Assembly (NCBI GenBank): GCA_036426205.1
Contig: CM071568.1
Span: forward strand, 124,039,042-124,103,041
Origin: Ascaphus truei
Lineage: Eukaryota; Chordata; Amphibia; Anura; Ascaphidae
Direction: 5' to 3'
Length of the DNA: 64,000 nucleotides
The stretch's first letter is position 1. Each line of letters begins with the position of its first letter. Positions 34,205-45,311 of this stretch are shown here, piece after piece. A program made the position numbers and the translations under genes. A model generated the notes under the pieces. It made no database searches, was not told the origin of the DNA, and saw only the letters and a program-made list of their open reading frames with translations.

Positions 34205-35022
34205 GGCTCCTTGTACCTCCTTTGTGAGGTTACAACACACCAATATTAAAATCCAACAATAATTATCCTACTGATCCAATGGGCAGGTCACCGAGAGACA
34301 GAGGGCAAACAGAGGCGCCCTTGGAAAGCTCTACTAGTGTCACCAGAGTCTTCCAGAACAGGTAGGAGTCACACTGACTCGCACAACTATTATGACGTCA
34401 TAATAGTTCTTGACCAATCCGGAACGAGGGCTTGGAACGCAGGCTTGAGGCGCAAGCGTACATCTTTGATAGTGGCACTTTATCTCGGTCTGTTGTAAAT
34501 CGCACTGGGAATAGAACATATATAGGGGCAGCAGCTCCACTCTCCTAACGGCGGCTTCAGGCTTCCGAGCTATAAGGGCTTGTAATTGATTATATTAGAA
34601 AAAATTGTCATAACTATAATGGCTGTCGCGGTCATTGTATTTGGTAAGCTTTCTGTCTGCCGTATTGCTTGCGACTTGACCTTTACCCTCTGTGACGTCC
34701 TGCGTTCTCCACTTGGAATTCCGTTTGTAGCTGCCAATCAGAAGAGGCTAAGGTGGGCGGCGTGCGGTGATTGGCTGCTTTATATCTCTGTTTGCTCCCG
34801 CTTCTCGTGTCGAGGTGTATCACTGGCGGAGGCGGCGGTAGGGACGCGTGGGGCGGGGTAGGGACGCGTGGGGCGGGGTAGGGACGCGTGGGGCGGGGGG
34901 GCGCCTCCCCGTGTGCGCCTCCCCGTGTGCGCCTCCCCGTGTGTGCCTGCGCCTCCCCGTGTGTGCCTGTGTTGGAGTGCAAGTTATTTACTCTCAGCTG
35001 TGAAACAGGCCCAGCAAGTGAC
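34205..35022. promoter_or_regulatory. Bidirectional promoter of ACOT13 and TDP2
   Basis: The 818 bp between the two start codons is the only place for both promoters. It has CCAAT-type boxes in both orientations (GCCAATCAG at 34734-34742 and GATTGGC near 34780), a CpG-rich zone (34800-34990), three copies of a GGGACGCGTGGGGCGGGGTA unit near 34849-34899, then repeats of a CGCCTCCCCGTGTG unit. No convincing TATA box is at a set distance. Start sites cannot be fixed from sequence alone. Confidence 0.8.
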
Positions 35023-35163
35023 ATGGAAGGGACAGTGCGGCCGGGGGAGGACGATGCGGGGATTAGTGAGAGGCAGCAGCAGTGCATTGAGTTTGCCAGC
35101 ATCGCGGGCTGTGACCCGGCACAAGCTCAGTGCTTCTTGGCTGAAAATGACTGGGAGATGGAA
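35023..35163 (+). CDS. TDP2: TDP2 exon 1 (UBA-like domain start)
   Basis: The ATG at 35023-35025 opens 47 codons ending at a GTATGG donor (phase 0). It encodes MEGTVRPGEDDAG and then CIEFASIAGCDPAQAQCFLA with ENDWEME at the end. This is the first part of the UBA-like ubiquitin-binding domain known at the N-terminus of TDP2. Tyrosyl-DNA phosphodiesterase 2 removes topoisomerase II peptides from DNA 5' ends. A second, frameshifted copy of this exon lies at 41689-41827. This copy is the intact one. Confidence 0.96.
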
Positions 35164-35183
35164 GTATGGACATGTCTCTTATG

Positions 35184-35855
35184 CAGCGGGGTTTTTTAAA
35201 TCAAGGTTCCCCGGGCACCCCTAAAGGGTTCCTGTTATTTGAAAATTGTTCCAAATACAGAAGAATGTACAATGCATCTGATCTCAGACGCGCTATTAGA
35301 GAGGGTTGGGGTTCCTTACAATGCATCTGATCTCAGACGCGCTATTAGAGAGGGTTGGGGTTCCTTACAATGCATCTGATCTCAGATGCGCTATTAGAGA
35401 GGGTTGGGGTTCTTTACAATGCATCTGATCTCAGACGCGCTATTAGAGAGGGTTGGGGTTCTTTACAATGCATCTGATCTCAGACACGCTATTAGAGAGG
35501 GTTGGGGTTCTTTACAATGCATCTCATCTCAGACGCGCTTTTAGAGAGGGTTGGGGTTCTTTACAATGCATCTGATCTCAGACACGCTATTAGAGAGGGT
35601 TGGGGTTCCTTACAATGCATCTGATCTCAGATGCGCTATTAGAGAGGGTTGGGGCTCTTTACAATGCATCTGATCTCAGACGCGCTATTAGAGAGGGTTG
35701 GGGTTCCTTACAATGCATCTGATCTCAGACGCGCTATTAGAGAGGGTTGGAGTTCCTTACAATGCATCTGATCTCAGACGCTATTAGAGAGGGTTGGGGT
35801 TCCTCAGAATTTCACTTAGGGTCCCTTAACCAAAATAACTTTGGAAACTACTGAA
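35184..35855. mobile_element. hAT-like MITE with 49-bp satellite, 21 bp after the TDP2 exon 1 donor
   Basis: It starts CAGCGGGGTTTTTT and its right end reads CAGTAGTTTCCAAAG on the other strand. About eleven units of 49 bp fill 35271-35812. No clean 8-bp target duplication is visible, so the boundaries are approximate. Confidence 0.65.
35271..35812. repeat. 49-bp satellite array (main copy)
   Basis: The unit contains AATGCATCTGATCTCAGACG and GCTATTAGAGAGGGTTGGGG; starts are 49 bp apart. Related arrays are at 30680-30870 (inverted), 38258-38490 and 41930-42350. Open frames through these arrays are not genes. Confidence 0.95.
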
Positions 35856-38257
35856 CTAGACACTCTGCCGTCACAAAAGTCTGGTGATGGCATTAAGGCA
35901 AATTACATTTTTGAACCTTGTTGTTTAAATGTGTAGCTTGATACAATATGTGCATCTCATCTGTAATTGTTTATATGCATATTTTAATATGTTGGGATTG
36001 TTTAATAAGGAGATTAAAAGTTATGTTTTATCTACACAAGGCAAAATAGCAACACCATTTAGCTAGAGGTGACATCAGCTATGAGGTCCTCTTCCTATTC
36101 TCTCCCAGTTGTAAGTACAGCTCAACCCCGTTATAGCGCGATCCGTTACAACGCGGATCCGCTTATAACGCGATGTAAGCGTGGCTCCCAATTTTCTTAT
36201 TTAGGAATACTTTACAACACGATTATCGGTATCTTAAATACTTTATTGTACAATGCATACAATTGCACATTATTTCTTAACCCGATCCGCTCGGACCCCA
36301 AGGTCAGCGCTATAAGGGGGTTGAGCTGTATTTTCGCAAAATGTCGATGTTGGCGCTATGTAAATATTAAGGACAGGTATATTATCATCATTCTTATCTC
36401 CTAAAGCAGGTCGAAATAAACTCTGTGGGGTGGTGAGAAAATGAACATGAATTAGTAGGAGTTAATTGGAGCTGAGCACAATGTGTCTGTCTGAAATGTC
36501 CACACCTTCTCTAAAATAACAAGGAAGGAATTCAATTACGCAGAACTGTGTAATGAATTGGGATTCCGGTTTTAGGTTTCGATCGATCCTGTTACACTTC
36601 GGGCTCTTCAAAATAAATAAATCACATTTATTTATTAATTTTTGTTTTAATATATGCAGTTTTTTTAAAAAACTTTTCGCCTCAGCTGCCGACCGATTCG
36701 TTCTCCCGTGTTCGATCGGCAAAGAGCCTGCTTCCCCCCCTCTCCCCCCTGGGTTCACATAATGGCCGCCTTTCAGTTTCAATCAATGCTTCAGCCAGTG
36801 TGACTTACCTCTGTAGCCGCTCCGGCTCGCTAGCTGTAGGCTCATGTAACGGCGGCGTTTCAAAAGCGTCCCGCGCCCTGCGGACCAATAGGAAGCCGTG
36901 ACATCATCCTGTGCCCGGCTTCCTATTGGCTCACGCGACGCAGGAGTTTTAAACTTGCAGGAGATACCCGCACACGCCCTTTCGGAGGTAGGTATCTCAG
37001 GATGCATGGGGTCCCCAGAGCTGAAATGAATGGGGTTCGGCTACGGAGACCCCCTGCTTCAATCCTATGTCAATTTTTTTTAACTATGAACTTTAAAAAG
37101 AACCGTGAAAAGAACTTTAAAGATGACATTAAGAGTTGACTTAAAAAAAAAAAAAAAATGCAGTATTATTTAATACTCAGAACTGATTTATATATACTAC
37201 AGTAGCTGATATACCCGGCGTTGCCCGGGGTGAAAATTTTCCGCTCCCTCCTCTATCTCCACTCCCCCTGTCTCTTTCTCCGCTCCCCCCTCTCTCTCGC
37301 TCCCCCTGTCTCTTTCTCCGCTCACAAACCCCGCACCCTCAGCCAATGGGAGAGCTTGCCAGCGAGAGGGGCCAACCAATCACAAAACGCACAAACCAAC
37401 AAACAACACCACAGACAAACATTTCAGTTTTATATATATATATATATATATTTATTTTTTTGCTCTTTTTTAAAAAACCAATAAAAACCAGAAACCAAGC
37501 ATTATATCCTACTGTGTTCCCCCCCTCTTGCAGTTGCCCAGTCACAGGTAGGACGCACAGCCCACACATGTATAGAAATAAGGACATACAATACAATGTA
37601 TAGAAATTAAAATGAAAAAAAAAAAAAGCAAACAACACACGCTAAATTCAAATGTAATCCATTATATATTTTTTAAATTTGTTAACAAAAGCAATCATTT
37701 TATTAAACAAACAAACACCTGAGACTGGAAGCCGCCAGCCAACGCTCTCCAACAGGCTCGTTAGAAAGAGATGGAGATCTAACCGCCATGCAGGGACTCA
37801 GATGCAGCACCACCGTGGCTGTAATCCATTGGATCTACAGTATAGACAGGGCTCATGTACTTGAAAGTCCAGTAATGTGGCGTATCTCCTATATATTGTG
37901 GAAAGCTGTCTGTCTCTTCGCTATGCATTGGGACACCCCTTAAGGTATCGTATCCAAATGTTGCCTGGTGGTTTCTGAGATGAAGGAGCAGGTTTTTATC
38001 TTGTGTTAGGACACGTTCTATTTTTAATTATAGGACGGATTGCAATTTCTCTAAGCATGTCACCCAGTGGGCGTTATAACCGCTGGGCACGTGGTACTGG
38101 GGGGCATGATAATGCACATAGCCTGCTGGCAGATAAAGAGAGTTAGATGGCTACAAAGGTTACACAGAAAGCAGACGAAGAAAGAAAGAAAGAAAGTCCG
38201 TTGGCACGTTGGGAGAAAGTAGGACTGCTGGAGAAGGAAAGAGTCGGAAAGAATTAT
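35856..38257. other. Intron 1 of TDP2, segment present only in copy A
   Basis: Holds a Tigger MITE (36118-36328), repeat-like GC-rich DNA (36690-37060) and a segment with CCCGGCGTTGCCCGGGG (37214-37230) followed by C/T-rich DNA. No exon is seen. Copy B of the large repeat lacks this stretch. Confidence 0.6.
36118..36328. mobile_element. Tigger/pogo-like MITE, 211 bp
   Basis: Inverted ends CAGCTCAACCCCGTTATAGC and, other strand, CAGCTCAACCCCCTTATAGC are flanked by TA on both sides (36116-36117 and 36329-36330). Confidence 0.92.
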
Positions 38258-38490
38258 CCTTACAATGCATCTGATCTCAGACGCGCTATTAGAGAGGGTT
38301 GGGGCTCATTACATTGTGTTTTATCTCAGACGCGCTATCAGAGAGGGTTGGGGTTCCTTACAATACATCTGATCTCAGACGCGCTATTAGAGAGGGTTGG
38401 GGTTTCCTTGCAATGCATCTGATCTCAGACGCGCTATTAGAGAGTGTTGGGGTTCCTTGCAATGCATCTGATCTCAGACGCGCTATTGGA
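38258..38490. repeat. 49-bp satellite array, second block of copy A
   Basis: Five units of the 49-bp satellite, some degenerate, adjoining sequence shared with copy B. Confidence 0.9.
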
Positions 38491-39194
38491 GAAAGGTGTT
38501 TGATATACAAGCTTTGGGTGGAGGGCCAATTTGTAGGCAGAGTACTGCAGCTGATATTACAAGGTTAACGGTTGCATATGTTTTTATCAAACTTTGACTG
38601 TGTATGTATGTGATGAGTTCCGAGTATACTCTATACCTTATTAAAGGCTGTATGGAATCTACCATCATTTTACTATAGAGGCATATACAGTATCTCTTAC
38701 AGCAAGCTACGAGAGCCAGCAGCACCACATGTTGTTTTTAATATTTATATTTTATTTCATGTATCACTTTTTTTCACTTCATATTATCACATATACATAA
38801 TAAATATATATATATAACAACCCGGAGTGCACCACGGTAATGTACTTTCTCTAGAGGACTTGCTGTTATAATATCAGCCAACCCTCTAATTTGTAAACAT
38901 GTAGGAAGACCAACAAACATTCAATGGCTTTAGCTCTGAGTCTAAGATCAGGTTTAGAAAGAAAACACTTGGAGCTTCAAATGTCTGTAACTTTGCTGTG
39001 TACCACCTTAGGGCTGTTCTATACTGCGTGCGCTTGCTACACCATGCGCGCGCGGCAATTTTAGTTGGCTGAGGTTAGTCAGCCTTTCTATAATGGTGCC
39101 GCGGAACCGGCCAACAGGGGGGGGAAGATGAAGAAAATAAAGTTTGTGTGTGTGATGATAATCAATTTATTAAAGTATTTCTTTATTTCAAAAC

Positions 39195-39320
39195 TTATTA
39201 CACACCCCACCACACACATACATACACGCACACATACATACACGCACACATACATACACGCACACATACATACACGCACACATACATACATGCACACATA
39301 CATACACGCACATATATATA
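39195..39320. repeat. CACACATACATACACG minisatellite
   Basis: 16-bp units; shorter counterpart at 43050-43135 in copy B. Confidence 0.93.
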
Positions 39321-39870
39321 GCAGATGAGGTTGAAAAAAGACATAGGTCCATCAAGTTCAACCTATGCTAAATTTAGACAACAGATACTTTATCCTATAT
39401 CTATACTTACTTATTGATCCAGAGGAAGGCAAACAAAAAACCCCACCCCACTTAAGGGGAAAAATAATTCATTCCTGACTCCAAGAATTGGCAATGGATT
39501 AATCCTGGATCAAAATCCTTCCATGTACACTTATTTGGTATATCCCTGTATACCTTTCCCTTCTAAAAGATGTCCAACCTTTTTTTGAACAAATCTATTG
39601 TATCTGCCATCACAGTCTCCATGGGTAATGAATTCCACATTTTTACTGCCCTTACTGTTAGAACCCTTCCTTTGTTGCTGGTGAAATTTCCTTTCTCCAA
39701 CCTTAAGGGATGGCCGAGTCCTTTGTACTTCCCGTGGGATGAATAGTTCTTTTGAAAGCTCCTTGTATTGTCCCTGAATATTTTTGTATATAGTTATATC
39801 CCTCTTAGACGCCTATTTCTAAGTAAATAAATCTAATTTAGCCAGCCTCTCCTCATAAGTTAGTAGATGT
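39320..39870. repeat. Dispersed frog-type repeat (copy A)
   Basis: Begins with GCAGATGAGGTTGAAAAAAG and holds AAGTTCAACCTATG, a motif I recognise as widespread in frog genomes. The same sequence in cleaner form is at 43137-43690. The class is probably a LINE 3' tail. Confidence 0.6.
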
Positions 39871-39897
39871 CATCACATACACACACACACACGGGCC

Positions 39898-40112
39898 ACC
39901 CCCTAAGGGCCGTTCTATAGTGTGTGCTGCATGCTTTGTGTGTATGCTGTGAGTGAGTGAGGTACTGTATGTGATGTGTGTATACACCACTCTTACCTCA
40001 CTCGCTCACAGCATACACACACACACACAGACACACACACACACACTCGCTCACAGCATACACACAAAAAGCATGCAGCCGGCGCGCACACTATAGAACG
40101 GCCCTTAGGGGG
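39898..40112. mobile_element. Fold-back MITE (copy A); counterpart 43721-43935
   Basis: The left end CCCTAAGGGCCGTTCTATAG is mirrored at the right by CTATAGAACGGCCCTTAGGG. The interior is a (CA)n-rich palindrome. Confidence 0.85.
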
Positions 40113-40795
40113 GTGGGAGCGGGGGGAGTGTGGCCTGCAGCACTCCCCTCTCCCCTTGGGTTTTGTATACCACTGCTTGGATATAGTAATGAGTCAACGT
40201 CTGTAAACCGCTTTTATAAATCTCTGTTATTCTTGGCATCAATCCCTCCCCTTAGTTGGTAAGCCCGATTTAGCCTCCTAACCAAAGGACACTGCCAGTG
40301 TTTCTGTTATGATCTTGGAGCAAGGTTTTAAATAATGAATGTCCTTTGCCGCATGTGACTTATCATGAAGGAAAGAAATATGCATCTTATAATGTCATCA
40401 ACTCTCTGCATGAGTGCCAAGTGTCCTGCCTATTTTGCAAGGGGGGAGGGGGGGGCATGTGCGGGAAAGTTGAGGCGCACTTCAAAGTCATATTTTTTTG
40501 TCTGTCAAGCGGCAAGTCGGTGAACGTGCGTGCCCGCACCACGTACGCGGCACCGCGTGGCGGGGACTTCCAATAAAAGACTGCAATAAGTAATGCGGCA
40601 AGCGCCGAGCGACAGCACGCTCAGCACCAATGGGGACGCAGCCCAATATTAAAAATGAACTGAAGCCGAATATATTAGGTTTTTAGCCAAGTACCCGGAA
40701 ATGAACAAGGAAAATGACAAGTTGGCTAAGACTAGGAGCCTAATCCAGGCACCGTGTTATCTGTCTGAGGATCAGGTTACTGCCATCACTTGTAC

Positions 40796-40879
40796 CTTGC
40801 TCAAGACCCGATCGAATCCCGGGCCATCGCTTAACGCCTTCATCAGCACCCGCAGAGTGCTTGCAGACAGGGAAGCCAT
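40796..40879 (-). pseudogene. Second copy of ACOT13 exon 1
   Basis: The 84 coding bases, ATG and donor are unchanged relative to 34121-34204. Its position on the far side of TDP2 exon 1 cannot be reconciled with one working gene, so it is treated as an artefact or duplicate. Confidence 0.8.
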
Positions 40880-41688
40880 GGCTCCTTGTACCTCCTTTGT
40901 GAGGTTACAAACACACCAATATTAAAACAACAATATTATCCTACTGATCCAATGGGCAGGTCACGAGAGACAGAGGGCAAACAGAGGCGCCCTTGGAAAG
41001 CTCTACTGTGTCACCAGAGTCTTCCAGAACAGGTAGGAGTCACACTGACTCGCACAACTATTATGACGTCATATAGTTCTTGACCAATCCGGAACGAGGG
41101 CTTGGAACGCAGGCTTGAGGCGCAAGCGAACTCTTGATAGTGCACTTATCTCGGTCTGGTGTAAATCGCACTGGGAATAGAACATATATAGGGGCAGCAG
41201 CAGCTCCACTCTCCTAACGGCGGCTCAGGCTTTCGAGCTATAAGGGCTTGTAATGTTATATTAGAAAAAATTGTCATAACTATATGGCTGTCGCGGGTCA
41301 TTGTATTTGGTAAGCTTTTGTCTGCCGTATTGCTGGGACTTGACCTTTACCCTCTGTGACGTCCTGCGTTTTCCACTTGGAATTCCGTTGTAGCTGCCAA
41401 TCAGAAGAGGCTAAGGTGGGCGGCGTGCGGTGATTGGCTGCTTTATATCTCTGTTTGTCCGCTTCTGTGTCGAGGTGTGGAACTGGCGGAGGCGGCGGTA
41501 GGGGACGCGTTGGGGCGGGGGGTAGGGACGCGTTGGGGCGGGTGGGGGGTAGGGCGGTGGGGGGGGGGCGCTCCCCGTGTGCGCCTCCCCGTTGTGCGCC
41601 TCCCCGTGTGTGCCTGCGCCTCCCCTGTGTGCTGTGTTGGAGTGCAAGTTATTACTCTCAGCTGTGTGAAACAGGCCCAGCAAGTGAC

Positions 41689-41827
41689 ATGGAAGGGACA
41701 GTGCGGCCGGGGGAGGACGATGCGGGGATTAGTGGGCCGCAGCAGTGCATTGAGTTTGCCAGCATCGGCGGGCTGTGACCCGGCACAAGCTCAGTGCTTC
41801 TTGGCTGAAAATGACTGGGAGATGGAA
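41689..41827 (+). pseudogene. Second copy of TDP2 exon 1, frameshifted
   Basis: The ATG is at 41689-41691 and the donor GTATGG at 41828. Relative to the first copy it has a changed and shortened stretch (AGTGGGCCGCAGCAG) and one extra G in ATCGGCGGG, which leads to a TGA. It lies nearer exon 2 than the intact copy. Confidence 0.9.
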
Positions 41828-41929
41828 GTATGGACTGTCTCTTATGCAGCGGGGTTTTTTAAATCAGGTTCCCCGGGCACCCCTAAAGGGTTCCTGTATT
41901 TGAAAATTGTTCAAATACAAGAAGAATGT

Positions 41930-42350
41930 ACAATGCATCTGATCTCAGACGCGCTATTAGAGAGGGTGGGGTTCCTTACAATGCATCTGATCTCAGACGC
42001 GCTATTAGAGAGGGTTGGGGTTCCTTACAATGCATCTGATTCAGACGCGCTATTAGAGAGGGTTGGAGTTCCTTACAATGTATCTGATTCAGACGCGCTA
42101 TTAGGAGGGTTGGGGTTCCTTACAATGCATCTGATCTCAGACGCGCTATTAGGAGGGTTGGGGCTCATTACATTGTGTTTTATCTCAGACGCGCTATCAG
42201 AGAGGGTTGGGGTTCCTTACAATACATCTGATCTCAGAGCGCTATTAGAGAGGGTTGGGGTTTCCTTGCAATGCATTGATCTCAGACGCGCTATTAGAGA
42301 GTGTTGGGGTTCCTGCAATGATATCTGATCTCAGACGCGCTATTGGAGAA
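41930..42350. repeat. 49-bp satellite array in copy B
   Basis: About nine noisy units; corresponds to the fused ends of the two arrays of copy A. Confidence 0.92.
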
Positions 42351-44232
42351 AGGTGTTTGATATACAAGCTTTGGGTGGAGGGCCAATTTGTAGGCAGAGT
42401 ACGGCAGCTGATATTACAGGTTAACGGTTGCATATGTTTTTATCAAACTTTGACTGTGTATGTATTGATGAGTTTCGAGTATACTCTATACCTTATTAAA
42501 GGCTGTATGGAATCTACCATCATTTTTACTATAGAGGCATATATACAGTATCTCTTACAGCAAGCTACGAGAGCCAGCAGCACACATGTTTGTTTTAATA
42601 TTTATATTTTATTTCATGTATCACTTTTTTCACTTCATATTACACCATATACATAATAAATTATATTAATAACAACCGGAGTGCACCACGGTAATGTACT
42701 TTTCAGAGGACTTGCTGTTATAATATCAGCCAACCCTCTATAATTGTAAACATGTAGGAAGACCAACAAACATTCAATGGCTTTAGCTTGAGTCTAAGAT
42801 CAGGTTTAGAAAGAAAACACTTGGAGCTTCAAATGTCTGTAACTTTGCTGTGTACCACCTTAGGCTGTTCTATACTGCGTGCGCTTGCTACACATAGCGC
42901 GCGCGGCAATTTTGTTGGCTGAGGTTAGTCGCCTTTAATGGTGCCGCGGAACCGGCCAACAGGGGGGGGAAGATGAAGAAAATAAAGTTGTGTGTGTGAT
43001 GATAATCAATTTATTAAAGTATTTTTTATTTCAAAACTTATTACACACCCCCCACACATGCACACATACATACACGCACACATACATACACGCACACATA
43101 CATACATGCACACATACATACACGCACATATATATAGCAGATGAGGTTGAAAAAAGACATAGGTCCATCAAGTTCAACCTATGCTAAATTTAGACAACAG
43201 ATACTTTATCCTATATCTATACTTACTTATTGATCCAGAGGAAGGCAAACAAAAAACCCCATTAAGGGGAAAAATTAATTCCTTCCTGACTCCAAGAATT
43301 GGCAATCGGATTAATCCCTGGATCAACATCCTTCCCATGTACACTTATTTGGTATATCCCTGTATACCTTTCCCTTCTAAAAAGATGTCCAACCTTTTTT
43401 TGAACAAATCTATTGTATCTGCCATCACAGTCTCCATGGGTAATGAATTCCACATTTTTACTGCCCTTACTGTAAAGAACCCTTTCCTTTGTTGCTGGTG
43501 AAATTTCCTTTCCTCCAACCTTAAGGGATGGCCCGAGTCCTTTGTACTTCCCGTGGGATGAATAGTTCTTTTGAAAGCTCCTTGTATTGTCCCTGAATAT
43601 TTTTGTATATAGTTATATCCCCTCTTAGACGCCTCTATTCTAATGTAAATAAATCTAATTTAGCCAGCCTCTCCTCATAAGTTAGAATGTCCATCACATA
43701 CACACACACACACGGGCCACCCCCTAAGGGCCGTTCTATAGTGTGTGCTGCATGCTTTGTGTGTATGCTGTGAGTGAGTGAGGTACTGTATGTATGTGTG
43801 TATACACACACTCTACCTCACTCGCTCACAGCATACACACACACACACAGACACACACACACACACTCGCTCACAGCATACACACAAAAAGCATGCAGCC
43901 CGGCCGCGCACACTATAGAACGGCCCTTAGGGGGTGGGGAGGCTGGGGGAGTGTGGCCTGCAGCACTCCCCTCTCCCCCTTGGGTTTATACATTTTTACA
44001 TTGTGGGAATAATGTATGTACAGCCCCCCACCCGCAGCTTCTGCAAGCCTGTGTGCCACAGTTTCTGTAGGTCCTCTGACCGCGAAGAGGCAAATGAGGA
44101 TTGTAACCTAACATAATTTGGAAGCCATTAAACAGACCATTATTGCAGACTTGCTGTTTTTCTACAATGCAACTCCACATGTTTCTGCCTTCAGCTGATG
44201 GTGCTGGTGTTGTACTGTTTTTGCTATTTCAG

Positions 44233-44351
44233 AGGGCACTGAACTCTTACTTTGAGCCTCTGCTAGAGCCGCCTGCGCCGGTCGAAGCTGCAGTTCCTGT
44301 GACCGACCCTCCTTTGGACCCGACAATGCCTGTGACCACGTTGGATACATG
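44233..44351 (+). CDS. TDP2: TDP2 exon 2
   Basis: It starts after a TATTTCAG acceptor and ends at a GTAAGT donor in phase 2. It encodes RALNSYFEPLLEPPAPVEAA and then a Pro-rich linker ending LDT plus a split Cys codon. It completes the UBA-like domain and the variable linker before the catalytic domain (residues 48-87). Confidence 0.96.
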
Positions 44352-45311
44352 GTAAGTGTATTTCGTAGGATGGCATGGCCCCCCTCACTCTACAAGTGTT
44401 ATTTGTAACAGACAAACCTTGGGGGGGAGAAAAGGGGGAGGAGGGACCCCTGCTAAGCTAGTGTCAAATGGGGTAAGTATGTCCAAATGCGTGGTGTGGT
44501 GCTACATCCGGTATAACTGAATATATGTAAACCTAAGAAAAATAACTCGGTGGGTATGAGCACTCGAAGACCCTAGATTAATTATGGTAAATGTCTCGAT
44601 GAAAATTTTTAAACTTTTAGTTATAATTCAAAGTAAAATAAGGTGGTCCATATAATGGCAAACTATTACACTAATTAAAACGAGTTTATCCTCTAAGCTA
44701 GATGCCACTGAATTAGCCTGGTAGTTTTATCTAGAAAACTGTTCGGAGGGGTTAAATGCTTCTCCGGGTGGTAAGGTAATTTATTGTGTGTGTGTGTGTG
44801 TGTGTGTATATGGTGGTGTGCTTTTTTGTGAGTGTGTTTTTATTTTCGTGTGTGTGTGTGTGTGGTAACCTTATTGGTCTCTTGATATGGCACTGGAGTT
44901 AACACCTTATTTAGGTACACTTAAAGCAAAAAGTGCTGACTGCAATACAATCTGTACACGTGAAATAGTGGTGGTTTTTTTGGCAGTTTAGAGCAAAAGT
45001 TTCACTAATGTGACCACCATACATGGATTGCTAATTGGTATATCGGGGAAATGGCTAGTATATAGCAGTAATATTAACATACACCTTCCCATACCTCTGT
45101 CACTGGTCTTTGCAACTATGTAGCCAATGAGTAACTGTCTAAACGAAGCGTCTGATCCTGCACAGTGCTGCTGGAATCAAGACAGGTAGGTTTTTACATA
45201 GCATCTTCTTAGTATCAGGCTGCCTCTCTTGTTTGTAGCTTTCTTGCAGCTGAGGATTTTTTGCCAAGTGCGATAGAGAGGAGTCTGTATAGTCTGTGGC
45301 TAAGGTATTTA

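Larger units (their letters stand above)
33494..40150. repeat. Duplicated block, copy A
   Basis: It contains ACOT13 exon 1, the shared promoter, TDP2 exon 1, satellite arrays and a LINE-derived repeat. It recurs at 40176-43988. Copy A has ~2.4 kb (about 35810-38257) that copy B lacks, bounded on both sides by the same 49-bp satellite. Copy A is clean on its left and shows small indels on its right (for example 39440-39900). Confidence 0.95.
40176..43988. repeat. Duplicated block, copy B (likely assembly duplication)
   Basis: It follows copy A directly and repeats it from GGATATAGTAATG to CCCTTGGGTT. Its left part is full of one-base gains and losses in short runs. Its right part is cleaner than the matching part of copy A and closer to the consensus of the dispersed repeat. 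That opposed gradient is what two unmerged contig ends would give. Confidence 0.85.

Noticed and set aside
34683..35102. Minus-strand frame of 139 codons over the shared promoter
   Set aside because: It is GC-rich with many Pro and Arg, crosses TDP2 exon 1 and does not fit ACOT13, whose exon 1 is at 34121-34204.
38147..38568. Frames reading SDALLERVGV-like repeats (also in 41477-42328)
   Set aside because: They translate the 49-bp satellite; the frame is kept by unit length and not by selection.
39195..40065. Regular short repeats suggesting a CRISPR-like array
   Set aside because: They are CA-rich tandem repeats without unique spacers, in a vertebrate genome.
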